Positions 20,152-29,838 of a stretch of DNA of 64,000 nucleotides are shown here, piece after piece. The stretch lies in the NCBI GenBank assembly GCA_004431415.1, contig QPMI01000452.1, forward strand, positions 62,001 through 126,000. Reading direction: 5' to 3'. The stretch's first letter is position 1. The number at the start of each line of letters is the position of its first letter. The translations under genes were made by a program, and so were the position numbers. The notes under the pieces are model-generated. The model was not told the origin of the DNA, did not search any database, and saw nothing but the letters and a program-made list of their open reading frames with translations. Source of the stretch: Cyanophora paradoxa (lineage: Eukaryota > Glaucocystophyceae > Cyanophorales > Cyanophoraceae).

Positions 20152-23008
20152 TCAGCCGCCGCCCGGGGCGCCGGGGCCGGGGCCGGGGCCGGGGCCGGGG
20201 CGGCGGAGGAGGTCTCGGCAGGCGCGGGTCTCCTCGTGGTCGCCCCCGAGGGCCATCTCCAGGACCCCCAGCGCCCGCTGCCCCCGCCCCGCCCCGCCCT
20301 CGTGATCAGCCCGGCGGGGCGGGGCGATGCGGCGGGGCCGGGGCGCCACCTGTAGGAGCTCGCGGGCGGCGGCGGGGTCCGAGGCGGCGAGCTGCCTCCC
20401 GAGCCTTGCAAGGGCCACCCCGTACTGCGCGCGCCGGTGAGCCTTCAAGAGAGAAAGAGGGGGGCGCGCGCCTCGGCAGAAGGGCCCGGGCCCGGGGCGC
20501 GCCTTGGGGTGGTCCTCGCCCAGGTGCCTCTCCAGGATCGGCAGGAGCCGCTGCGCGGCGCGGCGCGCGGGGGCGTCGCTCGGGCGCAGGGGGAAGGGGC
20601 TGCGAGGGGTACGCGGACCTCGTAGGCGCCGGCGGCCTCGGGGGCCATGCCGGCGCGCTCGTAGGCCTCCGCCAGGCCGCCCAGCGCCGCCGCCACGCTG
20701 CACGCCCCTCCCGCTCGCGCTCGGCTCGTTGCGCCTTCGAAGCTAAGGGCGGCGGGCCCGACCGCACCTCGGGTGGGACTCCCCGAGGGACCGGGAGAGC
20801 GCCCCCTCCGCCATCTGAGCCGCCCTCAACGCTCGCGCGGGCCCCGCTGCCGGGCCGCCGGGCGATCGACGGGGGGGTACGCACCTCGAGGAGCCGCACG
20901 GCGCGGGCCCCGTCCCGGTCGGGCGCCGCGGGGTCCCCCACGAGTACCCCCAGCGTCGCCGCCAGAGACCCCACCTGGCGTACCCCGAAATCTAAGGAAC
21001 ACACGAGATCGCGGGCGACTGGGGCGGCACCTGGGCGCTCTCCGCGGCGGCGGAGGGGCCGAGGGTGCGGACGGTGGACTCCAGGGCTCTCTGCGGGTGG
21101 AGGGCGCGGAACTGAGACGGGGTAGAGAAGAATCCGGCCCCTGGAGCCGTTGGAGGGGTACCTCGTACAGCGAGATCGCGGAGGAACGGTCACCTCTGTG
21201 CTCGGCGAGGTCCTGGGGGAAGGAGAACGCGGCTCAGAGGGGGGGGGGGGGGGGGGGGGGACACGGCGCGCGAGGAGGGAGGGGGTACCGCGAGGGCGGC
21301 GACCGTAGCCGCGGCGGTCGGGTGGTCTACCCCGAGCACGGCCGTCCGGATCGCGAGGGCTTGCTACAATCCTAGTGTGAGGGGTACCCGTGCGCTCGGC
21401 GGGGGTACGTGCGCACCTCCAGTAGCGGCGTCGACTTGTCAAAGTCGCCCATGCGCTTGTAGACGGTACCCAGGCTGGGGGGGGGGAACGGCTCGGCGCA
21501 CGGGAGGGGGGATCCGGTCGACGGGGGTACGTGTACGCACACGAAGAGGGCGTCAGCGACCTCGGTGCTCTCTGGCCCCGCGACCTTCGCCGCGATGTCC
21601 AAGGCCCTCTGCGGGGGCGGTGAGGGAGGGGGTACAGCGCTCCTTCACCGCTCACCGCGGAGGCGCACCTCCAGCAGGGGTAGGGCCTTCTCGTGGAGGT
21701 CTTGCTGGGCGTACAGGAGCCCACACGAGCGGAGCGAGCTGCACGGGGGTATCGCGATTTGGGAAAGACGGGAACCGGACTCGAACGCTCGTACCTGGCG
21801 AGCTGGAGGCTGTCCGGTCCGTACAGCTTCGCCTTGATCTCCAGGGAGCGCTGCGGGGGTACGCTCGCCTCAGAAGCGCAGCCAGAGTCGATTTAGGGGG
21901 TAGGGGCACCTGGAGCAGCCTCTCGCTCTCCTGCAGGTCGCCCCGAAAGAGGAGTACCCCCGCGAGCCCGTGAAGCGTCTCCGCGACGTGAGCGCTCTCC
22001 GGCCCGAGGAGGAGCGTGTACCCCGTGAGAGCCCTCTCCTGCGGCCCGTACGCGCGCGTGAGGGTGCGACGAAGGGCGCGCGGTGGGGGCGGCGGGCCAG
22101 GAGCGGCTGGGCCTTGTCGAACTGGCCCTGTGTCCCGAACAGCACCGCTATCTTGGACAGGCTGATGAACGTCTGCACGCGCGCGGAGCGGCGTTCGCGC
22201 GCGATTGAGAGAGCGGGGGGGCGGGCCGGGGCCCGGGCCCCGCGCGGCGCGGCCGACCGTGATGTGGTTGGGCCCGAAGGCCGCGACGCGGACGTCCAGC
22301 GCTCTCTAGCGCGCCGCTCAGAAATCAAATGACGCGCGCCGGCGCCGGCCCCCGCGCTCAGCGCACGCGGTAGCAGGCCTCGGCCTCGGTGTACGCTCCG
22401 CGGCGGAAGTGCGCGTCGCCCTCGGCGTCCAACTCCGAGGACTCGACGAGGGCGGCCTCCCCGTCGCCGCCGTTGCCTCCCCCGTCCCCGCCGCCGCCCG
22501 CGTCACCGTGGAGCGCCCGACTTGTGTGCGTGTGCGGGGGCGCGGAGTGCGCCCCGCGTGGCGTGATGAAAGTTGCTGGCCGCTGCTGCAGGGCCGAGCG
22601 AGCTCGGGATATCGCATTCGCATACCGCGCCGGGCGCGCCACCGTCCGCCGCCCGCAAGCAAGCGCAGCTCTCTGCGATTGCGCTTCGTCAACAGGAAGC
22701 GCCTCGGCCTCGGGCGGGGGGCGCACCACGAGCATCGCGCCGCCTGAAGAGAGCTCGCGGATCCGCAAAGCGTACGGCAGCGATCGCTGTTGCTGCTTCC
22801 GATGTCGCTTCTGCCGGGTACCACGTACGGAGACGCCGCAAAACGGGGTGCACACAGTCCACGCAGGCGGGTGCAGCGGCGACGAGCCCCGCCGTCGTAG
22901 CTAAGCCGCAGGAGCCGAAAGCAGCAGCCGGAGCGGAAGCCGCCGGAGCGATGTCGGCCGAAGGTCGCGGGAGCTGTTGCGGCGGTTGCGACTTCGCTCG
23001 CTCGCTCA
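20152..23008 (-). CDS. Kinesin-light-chain-type TPR repeat protein
   Basis: Probable start ATG 23008 (MSERAKSQPPQQLPRP); stop at 20152-20154. The body is a series of about 42-residue tetratricopeptide repeats of the KLC/TPR_12 type, each roughly R-A-L-x-I-x...G-P-x-S-x-x-V-A-x-x-L-x-x-L-x...Y/F-x-x-x-G-x-x-x-x-A-x-P-L-L-E. Examples: DAEGDAHFRRGAYTEAEACY, RALDVRVAAFGPNHIT, LSKIAVLFGTQGQFDKAQPL, ERALTGYTLLLGPESAHVAE, RSLEIKAKLYGPDSLQLAR, LYAQQDLHEKALPLLE, RALDIAAKVAGPESTEVADA and LGTVYKRMGDFDKSTPLLE. TPRs make protein-binding superhelices. Nearly every repeat is split by 40-90-bp introns whose donors recur as CTGGAG|GTGCG...GTACCCC. The N-terminal exon structure before about 22460 is uncertain; an internal ATG lies at 22735. 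The gene is head-to-head with ThiM, first ATGs 51 bp apart. Confidence 0.7.
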
Positions 23009-23059
23009 TGCCCTCCCCTCGCAGAGCTATGCGCAGCGATAGAGGAGACCTGGGTCGCG

Positions 23060-24546
23060 ATGCAGAAGGTGCAGCCCGCTCCGGCTCCGCGCTGCGCTTC
23101 GAGCGCTCACCCGCCGCGGCAGGGCCGGCCGCTGATCCACTGCGTCACGAACAGAGTGACGCCTCAGCGCGTGCGCCGTTCTCGCGGTCCGCGCTTCGAT
23201 TCGATCCTGAGGCACGCGCTGCGGCAGGTCGCCGACGTGCTGCTGGCGTCCGGCGCGAGCCCCGCGATGGCTGACAACTGGGAGGAGGTCGGCCAGTTCG
23301 CGGCGATTGCTTCGTGCGTTTACGTCAATACGGGTGCGCTCGCCGAGGAGGGCGCGATGCTAGCAGCGCATTCTGACCCCGGCCCCGCTTCTGCTTCGCT
23401 CTGCTAGGGGTGCACGAGACCCAGATTCGAACCCTGGATGCCCTGGGCAACGCCCTCGGCCAAGGGGGCCTTGCGGCGGGCAAGCCCGCCGTCCTCGTGC
23501 GCCGTACCCCTCCGCGCTCCGACGTCGCACGCGGCCCGCTCACGGCGCGGCAGGACCCCGTGGGGGTCGGGGCCACTTCGTACCGGAATGACGCCGTCAG
23601 AACCCTCCTCTCGAAGACGCACTTCGACGTGATCCGCGCCAACGCGTCGGAGGTGGCCATTGGGGCGCGGGTACGGCGATCCCGCCGGGGGTGCGCTGAC
23701 GCGCGCCAGATGCGGGCGCTGGCGGGGAAGGTCCTGGGGATCGAGGCGGCGGCGGCGGCGGGGACCACGAGGGGCGTCGACGCCACCGACACGCCCGAGT
23801 CCGCAGGTGCCTCGCCCCGGCGCCCCGCCCGCTCGCGATCCCCCCGTCGAGCCCTGACCACCGGCGCCCTCCCTCGAACCCAGTGCCCGCCGCGAACGAG
23901 GTCAGCAAGCGGCGCAAGTGCGCCGTGGCGGTGAGGTCCGCGCACGTACCCCGCCGTCCCCCGCACCCCGCCCGCCCTGACTCGCCGCAGCGGAGAGAGG
24001 GACTACGTGGTCAGCGCCGAGGAAGGGGCGGCCGCGTGGATCTCCGGCGGCTCCAAGCTCCTCACGCTCGTGCGCCCCTACCCCGTCCCCCGTCCCCGGC
24101 CGTCGTTGTGCCCCGGCCGCCTCCGACCCGTACCCCCTCCAGGTGACAGGCTGCGGCTGCGCTCTCGGCGCCCTCGTCGGCGCCTGCCTCGCCGGCGCGC
24201 GCACCCTCCCCAAGAAGTGCGTACCCCCGCACCCCTCCGCGGCGCCTCGATTGTTGACGTACCCCCAGGCGCTGGTCCCCCGCCTTCCTCGCTTCCTGCG
24301 CCGCCCACGCGGCCTACGCCATCGCCAGGTGCCCCCCCCCCCCTCCCCCCCTCCCCCCTCCCCCCCCCCCCCCCCCCCCGGAACGCCCCGCGGGCGGATT
24401 CGAACCGGGAGCGGGTCAGCGAGCGGGCGGAGAAGAAGAGCGCGGGCCCCGGGACCTTCTCGGTCCACTTCGTGGACGAGCTGTACGCCCTCAAGCCCTC
24501 CGACCTGCGCGCCCCGGGCCGCATCGCCCTCGCGCCCCTCTCGTAG
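23060..24546 (+). CDS. thiM: Hydroxyethylthiazole kinase
   Basis: Phosphorylates 4-methyl-5-(2-hydroxyethyl)thiazole, the thiazole-salvage step of thiamine synthesis (EC 2.7.1.50). Family motifs appear in order across exons: RPLIHCVTNRVTPQR joined by a GTGCGCC...GGCAG intron to VADVLLASGASPAMADNWEE, VGQFAAIASCVYVNTG, HETQIRTLDALGNALGQGG with GKPAVL, DPVGVGATSYRNDAVRTLL, THFDVIRANASEVAIGA, TRGVDATD, DYVVSAEEGAAAWISGGSK and the nucleotide/phosphate-binding VTGCGCALGALVGACLAG, then GPGTFSVHFVDELYALKP, ending with the TAG at 24544-24546. The usual domain length (about 270 residues) is covered and no essential motif is missing. ATG 23060 is chosen because it is the first ATG in frame and lies just upstream of the conserved start. 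Introns carry GTACCCC words and long C-tracts (24330-24380). No plastid or mitochondrial presequence is obvious. Confidence 0.88.
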
Positions 24547-25043
24547 CCTCCGCGAGCCGGCCGGCGGCGAGGCCTAGGGGGCAGAACCGAAGAATGCAGG
24601 GCCCTCTATATAGATCGATGTGACGTCGAAGTCTCCTGATATCGATCACGCGTTCGGTAGGGTGGGCGGCCTCGATGTTCAGTGAACGCCGGCCGCGGCG
24701 GCCACGATGCCGGGTCCCTGCCGATCGCGAGCGCCTCTGGGCCTGATCACGATCATGCATATGATGGCTCAGCACTCGCGCGGCCGCGGCCGCAGCCACC
24801 CCGGGCACCGGGCAGCCTGGCAGGGCAAGCTCTCTCCACGCTTTGAACTGCTGATGCATTTGAAACAGCAAGTTGGCCTGCGTCTATACAGTACAACAAG
24901 GGGCCGGGCTGCTAAGCCCAGCACCGAGAATTCAAAAAAACGGGAAAGTAGCAAGGGAACCCAAAAACTGCACTCGCTAACTCAGTGCCCTGCTGGGCAG
25001 CTCATGCGCTGCGGGTGCGACTGTGTTATACATAGGTCGACGC
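24547..25043. other. Convergent intergenic region (ThiM / psaK ends)
   Basis: Holds the 3' ends of two convergent genes. A TGATCACGATCATGCATATG palindromic stretch lies at 24743-24762. No gene, RNA or repeat family recognised. Confidence 0.4.
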
Positions 25044-26030
25044 TTACAGGCCGATGCCGAGGATCACGCCGGTGCCGATGATATGGCCGAGCGCGGTCAC
25101 GGCTGCGCGGGGCCCGACGCCGGTGAGCGCGGTGCGGATCAAATCGCCGATTTGGCGGACACTCACCGAGGAACTCCGAGGGCGTGAACGGGATCTGAGC
25201 GTTGAAAGGCCATGCGGGGCCCTGGCCCTTCATCTTGATGCCCGGGCCGCCTGCGAGGGAAAGAGTTAGAATCGAGGGTAAGTTGGATGGCCGCGACCGA
25301 CCGGCCGAAACTCTAATACCGCGGCCAGCGGCGAATGGATGGATCGTCATAGTATGGCGAAGTGTTTGGCCGGCCGGAGCTCTAAAAACGCGATTGTCGG
25401 ATCGCGGCGGGAAACGGCTCACCGACGGCGCCAGCGAAGAGAACGGAGGCGAGCATGACGAACGACTTCTCCGCGGCCTCCTACGGAATAGATGTGACCG
25501 TCAGATCATCTCAGAAACGGCGATGCCGACCAACGAGCCCAAACTCACCCCGACGGACTGGGTCATGGCGCCAGCGATGACCGGGACCATCTCGGCGGCG
25601 TGGGCGGCGCCAGTGTGCGCCAGGAAGATCGCCGAGGCCACCGACGCCGCAGCGACGAACTTGGCCTGCCGCCCCGCGATCCGATCAGCCGGCAGTTAAA
25701 ACAGTGAGTCAGTCCCTCCGGCTTTCCCGCACGCCCGCGATGCGAACGTCGGCCCAGAAAAATTCTTAAAGAATTACTGACCTTCTTGTCCGCAGCCTCG
25801 ACCTCGAAGCTGACCGCGGGTTGGGCGGCCGGCTTGGCCGCCGGGCGGACGGCCGCACCGCGAATGCAGACATTGCGGGCCTGCGCAGCGTCGAACTTGC
25901 GGGTCGGGGCCAGCTGTAGGTGATTATGATCATGAGCTCGAGCGGGGGCGACGAAGGCCGACACGTGGTAAAGGCTGGCCCGGCCATGGCATGCGCAGAG
26001 GCTTGTAGAGAAATTTGGAAAGATGACGAA
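25044..26030 (-). CDS. psaK: Photosystem I subunit PsaK-like, nuclear-encoded
   Basis: Exons on the minus strand join in frame. A plastid-import section (SLYHVSAFVAPARA, then KFDAAQARNVCIRGAAVRPA) ends EVEAADKK. A GTCAGT...GGCAG intron leads to AKFVAAASVASAIFLAHTGA plus AHAAEMVPVIAGAMTQSVG, then EAAEKSFVMLASVLFAGAVG, GGPGIKMKGQGPAWPFNAQI, PFTPSEFL and AVTALGHIIGTGVILGIGL with stop at 25044-25046. The ending G-H-I-I-G-x-G-V-I-L-G and the preceding G-x-G-P-x-x-P...P-x-E-(L/F)-L-A-x-T pattern match PsaK/PsaG proteins of photosystem I, with two membrane helices. SAFVAP resembles the ASAFAP cleavage site of secondary red plastids, and AHA|A fits thylakoid processing. The initiating ATG is not certain; an upstream exon probably supplies the signal peptide. 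PsaK helps bind peripheral antenna to the PSI core. Confidence 0.65.
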
Positions 26031-26483
26031 ACTGGTCTCTTTGATCGAAGGCACCCATACCGTACCGGTACCCGTTTCGCGGTTGCCCAGCCCCGCGCTC
26101 TGTACCCAGGGCAGGGACCGGAGGGGCGCGGCGCTTTGACGCCCAGGGTGCCCGAACCGCCCCGGCCAGCCCGGCTGAGTAACGTGCTCGAGCTCGGTGC
26201 ACGTGCGCACTGCGGGCGGCCTGGCTTGCGCTAGCTGAGGAAGCTGTTTCTAATTCGACATTACTAAACTAGAAGAGCAGCAGGGGAGAGACGGGAAGGG
26301 TTTGAAAGCTGGGGGCCGCACGAGAAGGTGGGAGAGCGAGGCGGAGGGCGGCAGAGGGGGCGCTGGCGGGGCCGAGGGGAAGAGAAGGGCTGGAGGACAG
26401 GCCAGAAGGAGGACGAGGAGGAGGAGGAGGAGGAGGAGGAGAGACGCAAGGCGGGGCGAGGGAAGGGGAGGGGCGCAGCACGC
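26031..26483. other. Intergenic with GA-rich tract
   Basis: Region upstream of the psaK exons and downstream of the SGF29 stop. 26270-26480 is a purine-rich GGAGGAGGAGG-type tract on the plus strand next to the SGF29 3' end. The missing first exon of psaK may lie at 26031-26230. Confidence 0.4.
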
Positions 26484-28494
26484 CTAGTGCTGCATCTGGA
26501 AGCCGGCGACGATCAGGCCAGATGGGCGCGGCGGCGGCGCGGGGGCGGCGGGAGGGGCGCGGGCGCACCTGGATGGCGTGCATCCAGAAAAAGCCGCCGT
26601 CGCGCGGCAGGACGTGCTTGAACGGGACCTTGCGCTTGGGTACGACGCCGTCCTCCTCGTCGTCCTGCGCCCCCCGCCTCAGGGAGGCGTCCTGGGCGCG
26701 GGGCCGGCGGGCGGGCGGGGGGCGGGGGGAGGGGGGCGGGGGCGCACGTTGAAGATGACCTGGTACTCCGGGACGGCGCCGGGCTTGCGCTGCCGCTTGG
26801 GCGGGGCCTGGACGATCGCCTCGTAGAAGGTCGTCGTGTCCGGGAAGAGCGCGATGACCTGCGCGCACGTAAGGATGGGAGGAAGGAAAGGAAGGAAAGG
26901 GGAGGAGGGGCGCACATGCGAGTCCTTCGGGAGCTCGGGGATGCGGTCGAAGTCGTCGTCGTTCGGGAGGGGCATGATCTGCTTCGAGGGCACGACGTGC
27001 CTGCCCGCGCGGCCCCGCCCGCCCGGCTCAGCGAGCGGGAGCACGGGATGGGGTCCGAGAGCGGGGCGCACTTCTTCTGCGGCTCTCCCTCGTCGCCGGG
27101 ATCGACGTCTTCCACCTCGTACCTGTGCGGCGGCTCGAAGCGGCGCGAGGAAGGCAAGAGGGGACCCTAGCCGCGGCGCACCGGTCGCGCTCGGCCAGGT
27201 ACCGCACGACGCGCGCCAGGATCCACTGCTCGGGGGTTTGCGGGTTCCGCTTGTCCCGGATCTTTGCCGCCACCTGCAGGTGCGGGAGTCAGCGGCGGTC
27301 GCGCGTCCGGCTGCGGGGCGCGGGGCGGAGCGCGGCGCGCCTCCGTCCCCGGCATGAGTATCGACACGTCCGCCGCGGCGTTCGCGGCTGCCGACGCCGC
27401 CGCCGCCGCCGCCGCGGACGAGGCCGCCGCATTGTGCGCCGGCGCCGGCGGGGACGCCATGGGCTGTGAGAGGTTCGCGGCCGCAAGCTGCGCAGTTGCC
27501 ACGGCGTGTTGTTGACCCAATCCCAAGAACGGGTCGGCGGCCCTGCGACGGAGCAGCGCGTCAGGAGAGACCGCGGGCACGCAGAGCAGGCAGGGCGGAG
27601 GGAGCCCGCACCCCCGGAAGTTCTGGTACTGCTGCTGCATCTGTTGCTGCAATAGCTGCTGTTGTAGCAGTTGTTGCGCCTGCGCATGCGCCGCCTGCTG
27701 TTGTGCCTGCAGTTGCTGGAGTTGCGCGTGCGCCTGCTGTTGTTGCTGGAGCTGGAGCATCTGCTGCGGCATAAGGCCCTGCTGTTGCATGAGGCGCTGC
27801 CTCTTTTCTTGCTTCTTCTTCTCCTTTTCCTCTATCTTCTTTTCCGCGACTGCGCCGCGGCCATTGGTAAGGTGGACGCGCGGAAAGCAAAGAGCAAGTT
27901 CGAAGCTCCGTGCGCCCCGGCGCCCTGAACCCCATCCGCTGCCGACGTGCACCAAACGGCTCCCTATAGCAGGCTGCGGCGCACCGAGCTGGGTGTGGTA
28001 ATCAGGATTCATACAGTCCGGTAGGTCGGTGCCGATGATCAGAAGCGAGTCTCGGCACGCCCTGCGAGCAAGGCAAAGCCGATTAGCTGATTGTGAGCCT
28101 ATCGAAAGGGCGATTACAAGATCCAAACAAGGGGAAGCGCACGTTGCCTCCTGTTCAGCTAGGTGCTTTAGCTGTTTGTACAAGTTGTCGAGCTTCTGGT
28201 AGGCTTTCTCGGCGATCTTCACCATTTTCTCGCCTGCAGAGGGTAGGTGAGCGATAGTACAAGTGTCAAGACCCGCCGGAAGGCCTGCAGGAGCGGCGCC
28301 GGCCGAGGCCCGCACCCTTGATGCTCGTTAGCTTGGCATGCACGTTGTTGATCTTGCGCAGGATTACGTTCTGCTGATTCCTCCAGTTTTCAATCTCCTT
28401 CAACTGCCTCATGAACTCCTTCGTGAGGATGACGGCATTTGCATCGAATTGGTCGGCCATGCCCGCGTTCGTTTCCTCCACCTGCAAACGGGCG
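26484..28494 (-). CDS. SGF29: SAGA-associated factor 29 (tandem Tudor reader)
   Basis: SGF29 reads H3K4me2/3 for the SAGA/ADA histone acetyltransferase. The N-terminal exon carries MADQFDANAVILTKEFMRQL (ATG 28460) and KEIENWRNQQNVILRKINNV; the next gives KMVKIAEKAYQKLDNLYKQL with KHLAEQE, typical SGF29 helices. A long Gln-rich exon follows (27650-27850). The tandem Tudor part starts VAAKIRDKRNPQTPEQWILA, then RVVRYLAERDR, YEVEDVDPGDEGEPQKK, VPSKQIMPLPNDDDFDRIPE, HVIALFPDTTTFYEAIVQAP, EYQVIFNDDEEDG, VPFKHVLPRDGGFFWMHAIQ and LIVAGFQMQH, with stop at 26484-26486. The ALFPxTTTFYxA motif and the D-D-x-x-x-x-x-P...V-x-x-x-x-V plan are diagnostic. A short 5' exon upstream of 28494 (acceptor TTTGCAG) may exist. 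The Gln-rich insert is longer than in fungal or animal forms that I know. Confidence 0.87.
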
Positions 28495-28945
28495 GGGCGT
28501 CTCGGCAATTCGGTACACAGGGATCATCAATCTAGTGCCATCTCCTCTGATCAGGCTGGCACCAACGGCGGCTGAATTACAACCCCGACGATTTGCAACC
28601 GGGCCACTCGGCGCGGCCCGCGTGGCGTCGATTCGAATCGGCGTTGCGTGGGCTCCAGGAAGCGAACGAACCTGCCGCGCGGATCGCCGACCTCACAGCC
28701 ACCGATTGCGGGTGTACCCTGGCTGCGAGCTTCCTGGCTGCTTCGCTGCTTCCTGGGCTGCTTCAGCTTCCATTCTAGTATCTAGATGGTGTAGCTTGGC
28801 TTCCCGCAGCATAAAGCTCGATGACGGAGAGCGAGCCTCTGCCCGGCGCTGCGTCGGCTGTCGACACGTGTTAAGCAGGCCGAGCGCGAGACTCCGCGAG
28901 TCCCCGAGCGCGGCGATTTGAGCTCGAGCAGGGCGTATTCGGGCA
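28495..28945. promoter_or_regulatory. Divergent spacer between SGF29 and two-TM gene
   Basis: 450 bp between the SGF29 5' end (-) and the ATG at 28946 (+). A GCTGCTTCCTGG-type imperfect tandem repeat at 28725-28775 is the only visible structure. Confidence 0.4.
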
Positions 28946-29838
28946 TGAGCTCCGCCGCGGACGGACAACCCTCGAAGCTTGAGATGGGCCCAAAAAAGCC
29001 AGAAGACAAGGGCGTTTCGAAGGGAGCAGGCGAGTATTCTGTTTTGCAATCTGAACTGAGGCCGGGTTTAACGGATTAGCTCACTTTCCATCGCCTCCCC
29101 TGAAGTACGTGCACGCGCAGTGATTGTGCTTGTGCTCGGGTTCATTCTCCCGCTCGTATGGTTTGGCGGCATGTTCTTCATCCTCCCCAGCTCTAGACAC
29201 TCGCACCGCAAGCTCAACCGCCGCTTCGGCTGGGCCTCCATCGCGTGCGCTCAGGATCCCCCATGCCAGCTTAGGCTTCCGGCCGCCCAGGGCCGCATTC
29301 CGTCCTCACTCTCAGGCCGAGGAGCGCTCACGCCGCGCCGCTCGCAGCCTCGCCATCGTGGTGATTCCCGTCGTCGTCGGCGTCGCTGTCTCCTGCGCGT
29401 GCGCCGCCTCCTTCTCCCTCGCCCCCGAGCGCGCGCCGCCGCCGCCGTCGCCCCCTCCGGCTTCAGGCTGACCTCCCCGGCGCCAGGCCGCGTGTCGTGG
29501 ACGAGTACCCGTGCCCCAGCGTGCCCCGGGTCACGGGCCCCGGCCCGTACTGCCCGGACTGCGGCCCCTGGTACGCCTTCATGGTGCGCCAGATCCGGCA
29601 CCCCTGCGAGGGCGGCTGCAAGGTACCCCTGGGCCCGCCCCCCCCCCCCCCCCCCCCCCCCCCCGGCAGGCCCGGCCTCTCCGCGCCCTCACGCGGCCGG
29701 TCCGCTCCCCCCCGGCAGGTCCAGTGGTCCCGCAACTCGTGGTCCTTCGCGTCGGGCAGGCGGGAGTGCGTGCCGGCCTCGCAGCTGGGCGCCGAGTGCC
29801 TCAAGAACCTTGAGCCCATGGGCTACCAGTTCATCTGA
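28946..29838 (+). CDS. Small two-TM protein, weakly like plant L18a-like membrane proteins
   Basis: ATG 28946 opens a hydrophilic exon (MSSAADGQPSKLEMGPKKPE). Splicing at a GC donor (GCAG|GCGAGTATT) to the acceptor at about 29120 continues VIVLVLGFILPLVWFGGMFF, helix 1, then RKLNRRFGWASI; the next exon, SLAIVVIPVVVGVAVSC, is helix 2. After an intron come DEYPCPSVPRVTGPGPYCPD and CGPWYAFMVRQIRHPCEGGC, a Cys-rich stretch, then a GTACCCC donor, a C-tract of about 25 bases, and a last exon QWSRNSWSFASGRRECVPAS ending MGYQFI at 29838. The order helix, GFxxPxxW, basic R..N.R.GWAS, helix recalls the plant 60S L18a-like transmembrane family, but the Cys-rich tail does not; I rate that link as weak. 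Confidence 0.5.
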
